Below, piece after piece: positions 1 to 10,032 of a stretch of 64,000 nucleotides of DNA (positions within the stretch are counted from its first letter, which is position 1; every line of letters begins with the position of its first letter). The stretch comes from JBDSSS01 sp963764195 (GTDB lineage: Bacteria > Actinomycetota > Actinomycetes > Actinomycetales > Dermatophilaceae): the NCBI GenBank assembly GCA_963764195.1, contig CAVXRG010000003.1, forward strand, positions 496,001-560,000. The letters run 5' to 3'. The translations under genes were made by a program, and so were the position numbers. The notes under the pieces were generated by a model, which saw only the letters and a list, made by a program, of their open reading frames with translations, ran no database searches and had not been told where the DNA came from.

Positions 1-260
1 GGATGGTCCGCCGAGGCGACCGCCTCCTCGACAAGGCGCACGGCGGACTCGTGGCCGCTGCGGCTCAGCTGGAAGAGCAGCTCCTCCTTGGAGCCGAAGT
101 GGACGTAGACGCCGGCGGGGCTGAGGCCCGCGCCGGAGGCGATGTCGCGGGTCGTCGTCGCGTGGAAGCCCTTGTCGGCGAAGGCGTGGGCCGCGGCGCC
201 CATGAGGCGCGAGACCGTCGAGGAGTCGGGCGCGGGGCGCGTGGGAGATGGGTGCGGCAC
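1..260 (-). CDS. TetR-family transcriptional regulator, N-terminal part (cut by window edge)
   Basis: A minus-strand frame starting at GTG 260 runs off the left edge, so only about 86 codons are visible. After a short Pro/Ser-rich leader comes a classic TetR DNA-binding domain: a helix with AAAHAFADKGFHATTTRDIA, the helix-turn-helix with GLSPAGVYVHFGSKEELL, then the start of the ligand-binding helices. It is divergent from an acyl-CoA dehydrogenase/SDR pair with a perfect palindrome between them, so it probably represses that pair and itself in response to an acyl-CoA-type ligand. The ligand is inference; the fold is clear. An in-frame ATG at about residue 20 would cut into the first helix, so the GTG start is preferred. 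Confidence 0.88.
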   Translation of the reverse strand, partial: MPHPSPTRPAPDSSTVSRLMGAAAHAFADKGFHATTTRDIASGAGLSPAGVYVHFGSKEELLFQLSRSGHESAVRLVEEAVASADH

Positions 261-287
261 GTTGACAGCATGCCGCAGCGGCGCGAC

Positions 288-305
288 ACTAAGCAAGCGC
301 TTAGT
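288..305. promoter_or_regulatory. Palindromic operator, probable TetR binding site
   Basis: ACTAAGC-AAGC-GCTTAGT is a perfect inverted repeat with 7-base arms and a 4-base spacer. It lies 27 bp upstream of the TetR start and 48 bp upstream of the acyl-CoA dehydrogenase ATG. The form (CTAAGCnnnnGCTTAG) resembles operators of actinobacterial TetR regulators of acyl-CoA catabolism such as KstR2/FadR types. Assignment to the adjacent regulator is inferred from position. Confidence 0.7.
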
Positions 306-353
306 TACCCGCGAGTCACCACGGTCGAGTCGCCCGATCCACCCGGAGGAACC

Positions 354-1499
354 ATGCCCCGCCACATCTACGACGAGGACCACGAGGCGCTGCGCGCCTC
401 GGCCCGCGAGTTCGTCGAGCGGACCCTCGTGCCCCGGGCCGAGGAGATGATCTCGGCGAAGTCGATCGACCGGAGCATCTGGAAGGAAGCCGGCAAACAG
501 GGCTTCTTCGGCCTCGACATCCCCGAGGAGTACGGCGGCGCCGGGGTCGACGACTACCGCTTCAACGCGGTGGTCGCAGAGGAGATGTCGCGCTTCAACG
601 CCGCGACGAGCTCGTGCTTCGGGATCCACTCCGACGTCTGCCCGCCCTACCTCGTCGACCTCGGCACCGAGGAGCAGAAGCAGCGCTGGCTGCCCGGCAT
701 GGCGAGCGGCGACCTCATCTGCGCCATCGCGATGACCGAGCCGTCCGGCGGCTCCGACCTGGCCGCCCTCAAGACGAACGCCGTCCGCGACGGCGACGGC
801 TGGCTGCTCAACGGCTCGAAGACCTTCATCACCAACGGGTACCAGGCCGACCTCGTCATCGTGGCCGCCCGCACCGACGCGTCCAAGGGCGCCAAGGGCA
901 TCACCCTCTTCATGGTCGAGCGCGGCATGCCCGGCTTCGTCAACGGTCGCAAGCTCGACAAGGTCGGGATGGAGGAGTCCGACACCGCGGAGCTCTTCTT
1001 CGAGGACGTCCGGGTGCCGGACGAGAACCGTCTCGGCGAGGAGGGGATGGGCTTCATCGCGATGATGCAGCGCCTGCCGCAGGAGCGCGTCGGGGCCGCC
1101 GTGTCCAACGTCGCCCACGCCAAGGCGATCCTCGAGGAGACGATCCAGTACGCGAAGGACCGCAAGGCCTTCGGCCAGTCGATCGGCAACTTCCAGCACA
1201 ACAAGTTCCTCCTCGCCGAGCTCGTCACGAAGATCGAGGTCGCCGAGGCCTACGTCGACGACTGCGTCCTGGCCCACTCCCAGGGCACGCTCTCGGCCAT
1301 CGACGCCGCCAAGGCGAAGTGGTGGAGCTCGCACGTGCAGAACGACGTGCTCGACCACTGCGTCCAGCTGCACGGCGGCTACGGCTTCATGAACGAGTAC
1401 CGCGTCGCCCGCGCCTGGCGGGACGCCCGGGTCACGAAGATCTGGGCCGGCAGCAACGAGATCATGAAGGAGCTCATCGGCCGGGACCTGGGCCTGTGA
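354..1499 (+). CDS. Acyl-CoA dehydrogenase
   Basis: FAD-dependent enzyme of 381 residues, the normal family length, that alpha,beta-desaturates acyl-CoA thioesters and passes electrons to ETF. The middle beta-domain carries the signature TEPSGGSDL (about residues 128-136) and the C-terminal helical domain ends with VARAWRDARVTKIWAGSNEI. The ATG at 354 is preceded three bases away by GGAGGA; a longer upstream frame exists but would run through the operator. At the place where medium-chain enzymes have their catalytic Glu (IYEGT) this protein reads IWAGS, as in long-chain and isovaleryl types whose base lies on another helix. Its stop overlaps the next start (TGATG). Substrate chain length cannot be assigned. 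Confidence 0.93.
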   Translation: MPRHIYDEDHEALRASAREFVERTLVPRAEEMISAKSIDRSIWKEAGKQGFFGLDIPEEYGGAGVDDYRFNAVVAEEMSRFNAATSSCFGIHSDVCPPYLVDLGTEEQKQRWLPGMASGDLICAIAMTEPSGGSDLAALKTNAVRDGDGWLLNGSKTFITNGYQADLVIVAARTDASKGAKGITLFMVERGMPGFVNGRKLDKVGMEESDTAELFFEDVRVPDENRLGEEGMGFIAMMQRLPQERVGAAVSNVAHAKAILEETIQYAKDRKAFGQSIGNFQHNKFLLAELVTKIEVAEAYVDDCVLAHSQGTLSAIDAAKAKWWSSHVQNDVLDHCVQLHGGYGFMNEYRVARAWRDARVTKIWAGSNEIMKELIGRDLGL

Positions 1500-2257
1500 T
1501 GGGCGCCCACGAGGGAGCCGTCGCGATCGTCACCGGGGCGAGCCGCGGCATCGGCCTCGGCATCGCCCAGCGACTCGTCGACGAGGGGGCCAAGGTCGTC
1601 CTCACCGCCCGCAAACCCGAGGCGCTCGCCGAGGCCGTGGCGCAGCTCGGCGGCCCTGAGCACGCGCTCGGGATCGCCGGCAACGCCGCCGACGAGGCCC
1701 ACCAGGACGAGGTCGTCGCCGCGGCCCGGTCGACGTTCGGCGGGCTGCACCTGCTCGTCAACAACACCGGCATCAACCCCGCCTACGGCCCGATGCTCGA
1801 CAACGACGTGGAGATCGCCCGCAAGGTGCTCGACGTCAACGTCGTCGCGGCCTTCTCGTGGATCAAGAAGTGCGTCGCCGCGGGTCTCGGTGACGCCGAG
1901 CACCCCGGGGCCGTCGTCAACGTCGCCTCGGTCGCCGGTCAGGGCGCCTCGGGCGTCATCGGCTGGTACGGCGTGTCCAAGGCGGCGCTCATCCACCTGA
2001 CGACCGAGCTCGGCCACCAGCTCGGCCCGGACGTGCGCGTCAACGCCGTCGCCCCGGCCGTCGTCAAGACGAAGTTCGCCGAGGCGCTCTACGAGGGCCG
2101 AGAGGACGCGGTCTCCCGCGCCTACCCGATGAAGCGGCTCGGCACCCCCGAGGACGTCGCGGGCGCCGTCAGCTTCCTGCTGAGCCGCGACTCCTCGTGG
2201 ATCACCGGCCAGACCCTGACGATCGACGGCGGGGTCACCCTCGGCGGCAGCCTCTGA
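1499..2257 (+). CDS. SDR family oxidoreductase (FabG-like)
   Basis: Classical short-chain dehydrogenase/reductase of 252 residues. The N-terminal Rossmann glycine motif is TGASRGIGLG, the NNTG motif (normally NNAG) sits near residue 90, and the catalytic YxxxK is in GWYGVSKAALIHL. The C-terminus ends with the usual SSWITGQTLTIDGGVTLGG. It overlaps the acyl-CoA dehydrogenase stop by one base, so the two are translationally coupled and probably act in the same acyl-CoA oxidation route, perhaps as the hydroxyacyl-CoA dehydrogenase step. Cofactor and substrate are not visible from sequence alone. Confidence 0.9.
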   Translation: MGAHEGAVAIVTGASRGIGLGIAQRLVDEGAKVVLTARKPEALAEAVAQLGGPEHALGIAGNAADEAHQDEVVAAARSTFGGLHLLVNNTGINPAYGPMLDNDVEIARKVLDVNVVAAFSWIKKCVAAGLGDAEHPGAVVNVASVAGQGASGVIGWYGVSKAALIHLTTELGHQLGPDVRVNAVAPAVVKTKFAEALYEGREDAVSRAYPMKRLGTPEDVAGAVSFLLSRDSSWITGQTLTIDGGVTLGGSL

Positions 2258-2518
2258 GGCGGCGCTCCGCGGTATGCCGTGACGCCCGGTCGCGGGGGGC
2301 CCCGAGCGGGTATGCACAGGCTCGGACGCCGGAGCGGGCGGCCGGGGGGACCCCGCTCAACGGCATACCCCCCTGTCCACGCACGGCACGCAGTTGCACC
2401 CCATCCCCGGAAACAGGCGAGAATAGGCCGCTGCGGCCACTGGCGTCCGCCCCGACGTCGCGCACCAGCGCGGCGCCGTGGTCCTCGGGACCGCGTGAAC
2501 GATGACGGAAGAAGGTCC

Positions 2519-4683
<2,165 letters not shown>

Positions 4684-4687
<4 letters not shown>

Positions 4688-7152
4688 GCTACCGCCGGGT
4701 CCCCGTCTCCACCCACCGGCTGCAGCTCGAGCCGGACTTCACCCTCGACGACGCGCGCGAGCAGGTCGACCACCTGTCCGCGCTGGGGGTCTCGCACCTC
4801 TACCTCTCGCCGGTCCTGCAGGCGACCCCCGGGTCGAGGCACGGCTACGACGTCACCGACCACACGAAGGTCTCGCAGGGGCTCGGCGGTGACGACGCGC
4901 TCGACCGCCTCGCCGTGGCGGCCCGGGCGGCCGGTCTCGGGATCGTCCTCGACGTGGTGCCCAACCACATGACGACCCCGACGCCGTTGACCCTCAACGC
5001 CCCGCTCTGGTCCGTGCTGCGGGAGGGCCGCGACTCCCCCTACGCGTCGTGGTTCGACGTGGACTGGGACGCCCAGGACGGCCGGATCCTCATGCCCGTG
5101 CTCGGCTCGGACCTCGAGGAGGTGCTCGCCGCGGGCGAGATCAGCCTCGGGGCCGAGGGCGGTGAGACGGTCGTGCGCTACTACGACCACGTCTTCCCCG
5201 TCGCCGACGGCACGGGCGGTATGCCGCTCGCCGAGCTGCTCGAGGCCCAGCACTACCGCCTCGCATCGTGGACGGTCGGGGCGACCGACCTCAACTACCG
5301 CCGCTTCTTCGACGTCACCTCGCTCATCGCGATCCGGGTCGAGCTGCAGGAGGTCTTCGACGCGACGCACGAGCGGATCGTCGAGCTGATCCGCTCCGGC
5401 GACGCCGACGGTCTGCGGATCGACCACCCGGACGGTCTCGCCGACCCCCGCGGTTACCTCACGATGCTCGCGAAGGCGACCGATGACGCGTGGGTCGTCG
5501 TTGAGAAGATCCTCGAGGGCGACGAGCAGCTGCCCACCGACTGGGTCTGCGCCGGCACGACGGGCTACGACGCGATGCTCCGCGTCGGCGGCCTGTTCGT
5601 CGACCCCGACGGGGCCGCGCCCCTCACGGCGCTGTCCGACGAGCTGCTCGGCCGGAGCCAGGACCTCGAGGCGATCGTCGTCGAGGCCAAGCACTTCGTC
5701 GCCGAGAAGCTCGAGGGCGCCGAGGTCAACCGGCTCCTCCGGGTGCTCACCCAGGTCCTCCCCGACGAGGACCCCGCGAGCCTGCGACGCGTCGTCGTCG
5801 CGCTGCTCGTCGGGATGGAGCGCTACCGCTCCTACGTCGTCCCCGGCGAGGACATGGCGCAGGACTCCCGGCATGCGCTCGACGAAGCCCGCGGGCATGC
5901 CGCCGGCGAGCTCGGGGCCGAGGACGCCGAGGCTCTCGCGCGCGTGGCGGAGCTCGCCACGGGCGACGCGCTGCGAACCGACCGGCCGGCCGGGGACGGC
6001 CCGGGTTGGGACGCGGCGACGAGGGCTGCTGCGGCCGACTTCGTCGTGCGCTTCCAGCAGACGTGCGGACCGGTCATGGCCAAGTCGATCGAGGACACGG
6101 CCTACTACCGCTACGTGCGCCTCACCGGCCTCAACGAGGTCGGCGGCGACCCGAGCCGGGTGGGCATCCCGACCGCGGAGTTCCACCGGTTCGCGCAGGG
6201 ACTCGCGACCGACTGGCCGCACACGATGACGACGCTCTCGACCCACGACACGAAGCGGGCCGAGGACGTGCGGGCCCGCCTCTTCGTCCTGTCCGAGCGT
6301 CCCGCCGCCTGGCGGGAGTGGCTCGCCACGGCCCGCGAGATCGCCTCGGCCCACCGCGGCGAGCGCCTCGACGCGCTCACGGAGTACTTCCTCTGGCAGA
6401 CCGTCGTCGGGGCCTGGCCGATCGATGCCGAACGCCTCGGCGGCTACGCGCTCAAGGCGATCCGCGAGTCGAAGCTCTTCACCATGTGGAGCGAGCCCGA
6501 CGAGGACTACGAGGCGGCGGTGGCGACCTTCGTCGACGGGGTCGTCAGCGACCCGGCCGTCACGGCGCACCTCGACGCGTGGCACACCGCCACCGCGGCC
6601 GAGACGCGGGCCAACGTGCTCGGACAGAAGCTCGTCCAGCTGATGATGCCCGGTATCCCCGACGTCTACCAGGGGACCGACGTCATCGACCTCTCCCTCG
6701 TCGACCCGGACAACCGGCGGCTCGTCGACTACGCGTCGCGTCGGGACCGGCTCGCCCGCCTCGACCGGGGCGAGGCGCCGAGTGACCTCGACGACGAGAA
6801 GCTCCTCGTCACCTCCCGGGCCCTGCGCGCCCGCTCCGACCACGCCGAGGCCGTCATCGGGACCGGGACGGCCCACCTGCCGCTGCCGTCCGACAGCGAC
6901 CACCTCGTCGCGTTCGGTCGGGGCTCGGCGGACGCGCCCGACCTCATCGTGCTCGCGACCCGCCTCGCTGGGCGACTGGCCGACGCCGGTGGCTGGGGTG
7001 ACGCCACCGTGGCCCTGCCGGAGGGTCGCTGGCACAACGTCCTCGCCGGACCCGAAGGCACAGGCGCGACCGATGGCGGGTCGGTGCGGGTCAGCGACGT
7101 GCTCGGCTCCCTTCCGGTCGCCCTCCTCGTCCGGGACGGAGTGACCGCGTGA
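4684..7152 (+). CDS. treY: Maltooligosyl trehalose synthase TreY
   Basis: GH13 intramolecular transglucosidase of 822 residues that converts the reducing-end alpha-1,4 bond of a maltodextrin into alpha,alpha-1,1, giving maltooligosyl trehalose. The start region VSTHRLQLEPDFTLDDA is typical of TreY. Catalytic regions: DVVPNHM near 90, GLRIDHPDG with nucleophile Asp about 247, VVEKIL with acid Glu about 274, and STHDTKRAEDVRAR near 522. The GTG start overlaps the glgX stop (GTGA), and the treZ start overlaps its own stop, so the three are one transcription and translation unit. Confidence 0.95.
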
Positions 7153-8960
7153 GCGCCGCACCGATCACCGTCTGGGTCCCCGCCGCAACGGGCGTCGAGG
7201 TCGTCGTCGGCTCCGAGGGTGGGACCGGCGACCGCCACCCGATGTCCTCGATGTCCTCGGCGGCCGACGGGTGGTGGTCCTGGACCCCCGACGCCGACGG
7301 CCCGCTCGACTACGCCTTCAGCATCGACGGCGGCGACCCCCGGCCCGACCCGCGCAGCGCCTGGCAGCCGCACGGCGTGCACGGGCCGAGCCGTACCTTC
7401 GACACCGAGGCGTTCGTCTGGTCGGACGGGGCGTGGCCGGGACCGCGCGCCGGAGCCGGCACGGTGGGCGGCGTCGTCTACGAGCTGCACATCGGCACCT
7501 TCACCTCCGAGGGCACCTTCGATGCCGCGATCGACCACCTCGACCACCTCGTCACGCTCGGGGTCGACACGGTCGAGGTGATGCCGGTGTCCGCCTTCGG
7601 GGGGACGCGCGGCTGGGGTTACGACGGGGTGGCGCCGTATGCCGTCCAGGACGCCTACGGCGGCCCCGCCGCGTTCCAGCGCTTCGTCGACGCCTGCCAC
7701 GGGCAGGGTCTCGGCGTGTGCCTCGACGTCGTCTACAACCACCTCGGTCCGACGGGCAACTACCTCGCGGAGTTCGGTCCCTACTTCACCGACGAGCACT
7801 CGACCCCGTGGGGCGCGGCGGTCAATCTCGACGCCGACGGCAGCGAGGTCGTGCGTCGGTGGGTTGTCGACAACGCGCTGCGCTGGCTGCGCGACTTCCA
7901 CGTCGACGCGCTGCGGCTCGACGCCGTCCACGAGCTGCGCGACGGGTCGAGCCCGCACATCCTGGCCCAGCTCTCCGACGAGGTCGCCGCGCTCGCAGCC
8001 GACCTCGGGCGACCGCTCGACCTCATCGCCGAGAGCGACCTCAACGACCCGGTCATGGTGACGCCGACGGCGCAGGGTGGCCGCGGCATGACGGGCCAGT
8101 GGGACGACGACCTGCACCACGCCCTGCACGTCACCCTCACCGGGGAGACCCAGGGCTACTACGCCGACTTCGCCGGGCACGACGCGGCGTGGCCCGACGG
8201 TGGAGCCCTGTCGGTGCTCGCCAAGACGCTGACCGACGCGTTCCTCCACGACGGGCGGATGTCGTCCTTCCGCGAGAAGACGTGGGGCGCTCCGGTCGAC
8301 AAGGCGACGACGTCGGGTCACGCCTTCGTCGGCTACCTGCAAACCCACGACCAGGTCGGCAACCGGGCGACCGGCGACCGGATCGGGGCGACGATCACGC
8401 CGGGCCAGCAGGCCATCGGCGCCGCGCTCTACCTCCTGTCGCCCTACACGGCCATGGTGTTCATGGGCGAGGAGTGGCGCGCCAGCACGCCGTTCGCCTT
8501 CTTCACCTCCTTCGAGGAGGACTGGCTGGCCGAGGCGGTCCGCAGCGGCCGCCGGAGCGAGTTCGCGGCCCACGGGTGGGACGAGGCGCAGGTGCCCGAC
8601 CCACAGGACCCGGCCACCCGCGACGGAAGCGTGCTGCACTGGAGCGAGGTCGGCGACCCCGGCCACGCCGAGACGTACGCCTTCTACCGTCGTCTCATCG
8701 CGCTGCGCCGGGCGGAGCCCGACATCGCGAGCGGGGACCTCACGCAGGTCTCGGTCGAGGTCGACGAGGACGCGCAGTGGCTCGTGCTGCGGCGCGGCGG
8801 CGTGCTCGTCGTCGCCAACCTCGCCGCGTCCCCGCAGAACGTCCCGCTGCCGGGCCGCGTCAGCGAGGTGCTTCTCTCGTGGTCGGCGGGCACCCTCACC
8901 GAGCCCGGCGGACTGCGCCTCGACGGCCACGACGTGGCGGCGGTGCGACTCGAGTCCTGA
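7149..8960 (+). CDS. treZ: Malto-oligosyltrehalose trehalohydrolase TreZ
   Basis: GH13 enzyme of 603 residues that releases free trehalose from maltooligosyl trehalose. An N-terminal beta-sandwich (residues 1-100) contains WTPDADGPLDYAFSIDGGDP; the barrel follows with DVVYNHLGPTGNY (Asp about 193), nucleophile Asp about 258 in ALRLDAVHEL, acid Glu about 295 in LIAESDLNDP, and QTHDQVGNR near 400. The last gene of the glgX-treY-treZ operon; a strong palindrome begins six bases after its stop. Trehalose made here would serve as osmoprotectant and reserve, as in other actinobacteria. Confidence 0.95.
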   Translation: MSAAPITVWVPAATGVEVVVGSEGGTGDRHPMSSMSSAADGWWSWTPDADGPLDYAFSIDGGDPRPDPRSAWQPHGVHGPSRTFDTEAFVWSDGAWPGPRAGAGTVGGVVYELHIGTFTSEGTFDAAIDHLDHLVTLGVDTVEVMPVSAFGGTRGWGYDGVAPYAVQDAYGGPAAFQRFVDACHGQGLGVCLDVVYNHLGPTGNYLAEFGPYFTDEHSTPWGAAVNLDADGSEVVRRWVVDNALRWLRDFHVDALRLDAVHELRDGSSPHILAQLSDEVAALAADLGRPLDLIAESDLNDPVMVTPTAQGGRGMTGQWDDDLHHALHVTLTGETQGYYADFAGHDAAWPDGGALSVLAKTLTDAFLHDGRMSSFREKTWGAPVDKATTSGHAFVGYLQTHDQVGNRATGDRIGATITPGQQAIGAALYLLSPYTAMVFMGEEWRASTPFAFFTSFEEDWLAEAVRSGRRSEFAAHGWDEAQVPDPQDPATRDGSVLHWSEVGDPGHAETYAFYRRLIALRRAEPDIASGDLTQVSVEVDEDAQWLVLRRGGVLVVANLAASPQNVPLPGRVSEVLLSWSAGTLTEPGGLRLDGHDVAAVRLES

Positions 8961-8965
8961 CGGAG

Positions 8966-9037
8966 GAAAGTGCCCACTCGACGCACTCGTCGAGTGGGCA
9001 CTTTCACCCGGTCCGTCGAGTGGGCACTTTCACCCGG
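8966..9037. repeat. Family A palindromic repeat, first locus (bidirectional terminator-like)
   Basis: GAAAGTGCCCACTCGACG (8966-8983) and its exact reverse complement (8988-9005) form an 18-bp hairpin with loop CACT. A second sense copy, CCGTCGAGTGGGCACTTTC, follows at about 9012-9030. The block lies between the convergent treZ and tesB genes. The same core (GAGTGGGCACTT or its complement) recurs at 32.9 kb and 56.1-56.5 kb, again between convergent genes. The hairpin would fit a terminator working in both directions; a REP-like role is equally possible. Confidence 0.85.
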
Positions 9038-9050
9038 GCCTCAGCGGGTC

Positions 9051-10007
9051 TCAGGACTCCTTGACCCGGACCATGCCCTCCTGGGCGGTCGTCGCGACGA
9101 GCCGGCCGTCACGGCTGAACATCTCCCCGATGCCGAGACCTCGACCGCTCGTCGCGGAGGGGGAGTGCTGCGCGTAGAGGATCCAGTCGCGCATGTCGAC
9201 GGGGCGGTGGAACCACATCGAGTGGTCGAGGCTGGCGGCCCGCAGCCTGGAGTCCGTCCAGACGAGGCCGTGCCGACGGATGATCGGCTCGAGCAGCGAG
9301 TAGTCGCTCGCGTAGGCGAGGACGGCGGCGTGGAGCAGGGGGTCGTCGGGCAGGCTCCCGATGGCCCGCATCCAGACGTGCTGGTCGGCCTGCTGCTCGG
9401 CCGCCGGCGTGAGGAAGAGGTTGCCCTCGACGTGGCGCAGCTCGATCGGGCGGGCCGAGACGATGTGACGGGCCCCCGGGTCGTCGACGCCGCGGAAGGA
9501 GTCGGCGAGCGAGTCGAGGCCGTCGGGACCGGCGACAGTCGGCATCTCGTCCTGGTGGTCGAGCCCGCCGGCGGGCCGTTGGAAGGAGCACGTCATCGAC
9601 ATGATCGGTGCGTTCTTCTGGACGGCGTGCACCCGCCGCGTCGAGAACGACGAGCCGTCGCGCATCTCCTCGACGGCGAACCGGATCGGCAGGGTGTCGT
9701 CGCCGGGCCGCATGAAGTAACCGTGCAGCGAGTGGATCGGACGCGGCCCGAGCTCGCGCTCGAGGTCGCGCACCGTCAACCCGGCCGCCATGACGCACTG
9801 GGCGAGGACCTGCCCGCCGAAGACCCGGCCGTGCGGCATCCGCTGGCTCTGGCCCTCGAAGACCCGGGCCGAGGTGGCGCCGATGCTCGACGCGGCGTCC
9901 TGCCCTTCCAGGCCGGTGACCGAGATCTGGGCCGTGCCGAGCTCCTCGAGCGTCAGCACGTCGATGAGGTGGGTGAGGGCGGGGAGCGTCCCGGATTCGT
10001 CGGTCAC
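9051..10007 (-). CDS. tesB: Acyl-CoA thioesterase II (TesB family)
   Basis: Double hot-dog thioesterase of 318 residues that hydrolyses medium- and long-chain acyl-CoA to fatty acid and CoA. The N-terminal hot-dog contains GRVFGGQVLAQCVMAAGLTV and SLHGYFMRPGDDTLPI; the C-terminal one contains LRAASLDHSMWFHRPVDMRDWILYAQHSPSA in its continuous strand, including the conserved SLDHSMWFH. The ATG start and length are normal. It stands alone, convergent with treZ across the family A palindromes, with the recQ stop 26 bp upstream. Confidence 0.94.
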   Translation of the reverse strand: MTDESGTLPALTHLIDVLTLEELGTAQISVTGLEGQDAASSIGATSARVFEGQSQRMPHGRVFGGQVLAQCVMAAGLTVRDLERELGPRPIHSLHGYFMRPGDDTLPIRFAVEEMRDGSSFSTRRVHAVQKNAPIMSMTCSFQRPAGGLDHQDEMPTVAGPDGLDSLADSFRGVDDPGARHIVSARPIELRHVEGNLFLTPAAEQQADQHVWMRAIGSLPDDPLLHAAVLAYASDYSLLEPIIRRHGLVWTDSRLRAASLDHSMWFHRPVDMRDWILYAQHSPSATSGRGLGIGEMFSRDGRLVATTAQEGMVRVKES

Positions 10008-10032
10008 GCGTCGACCCTACCGAGCCGCGGGC

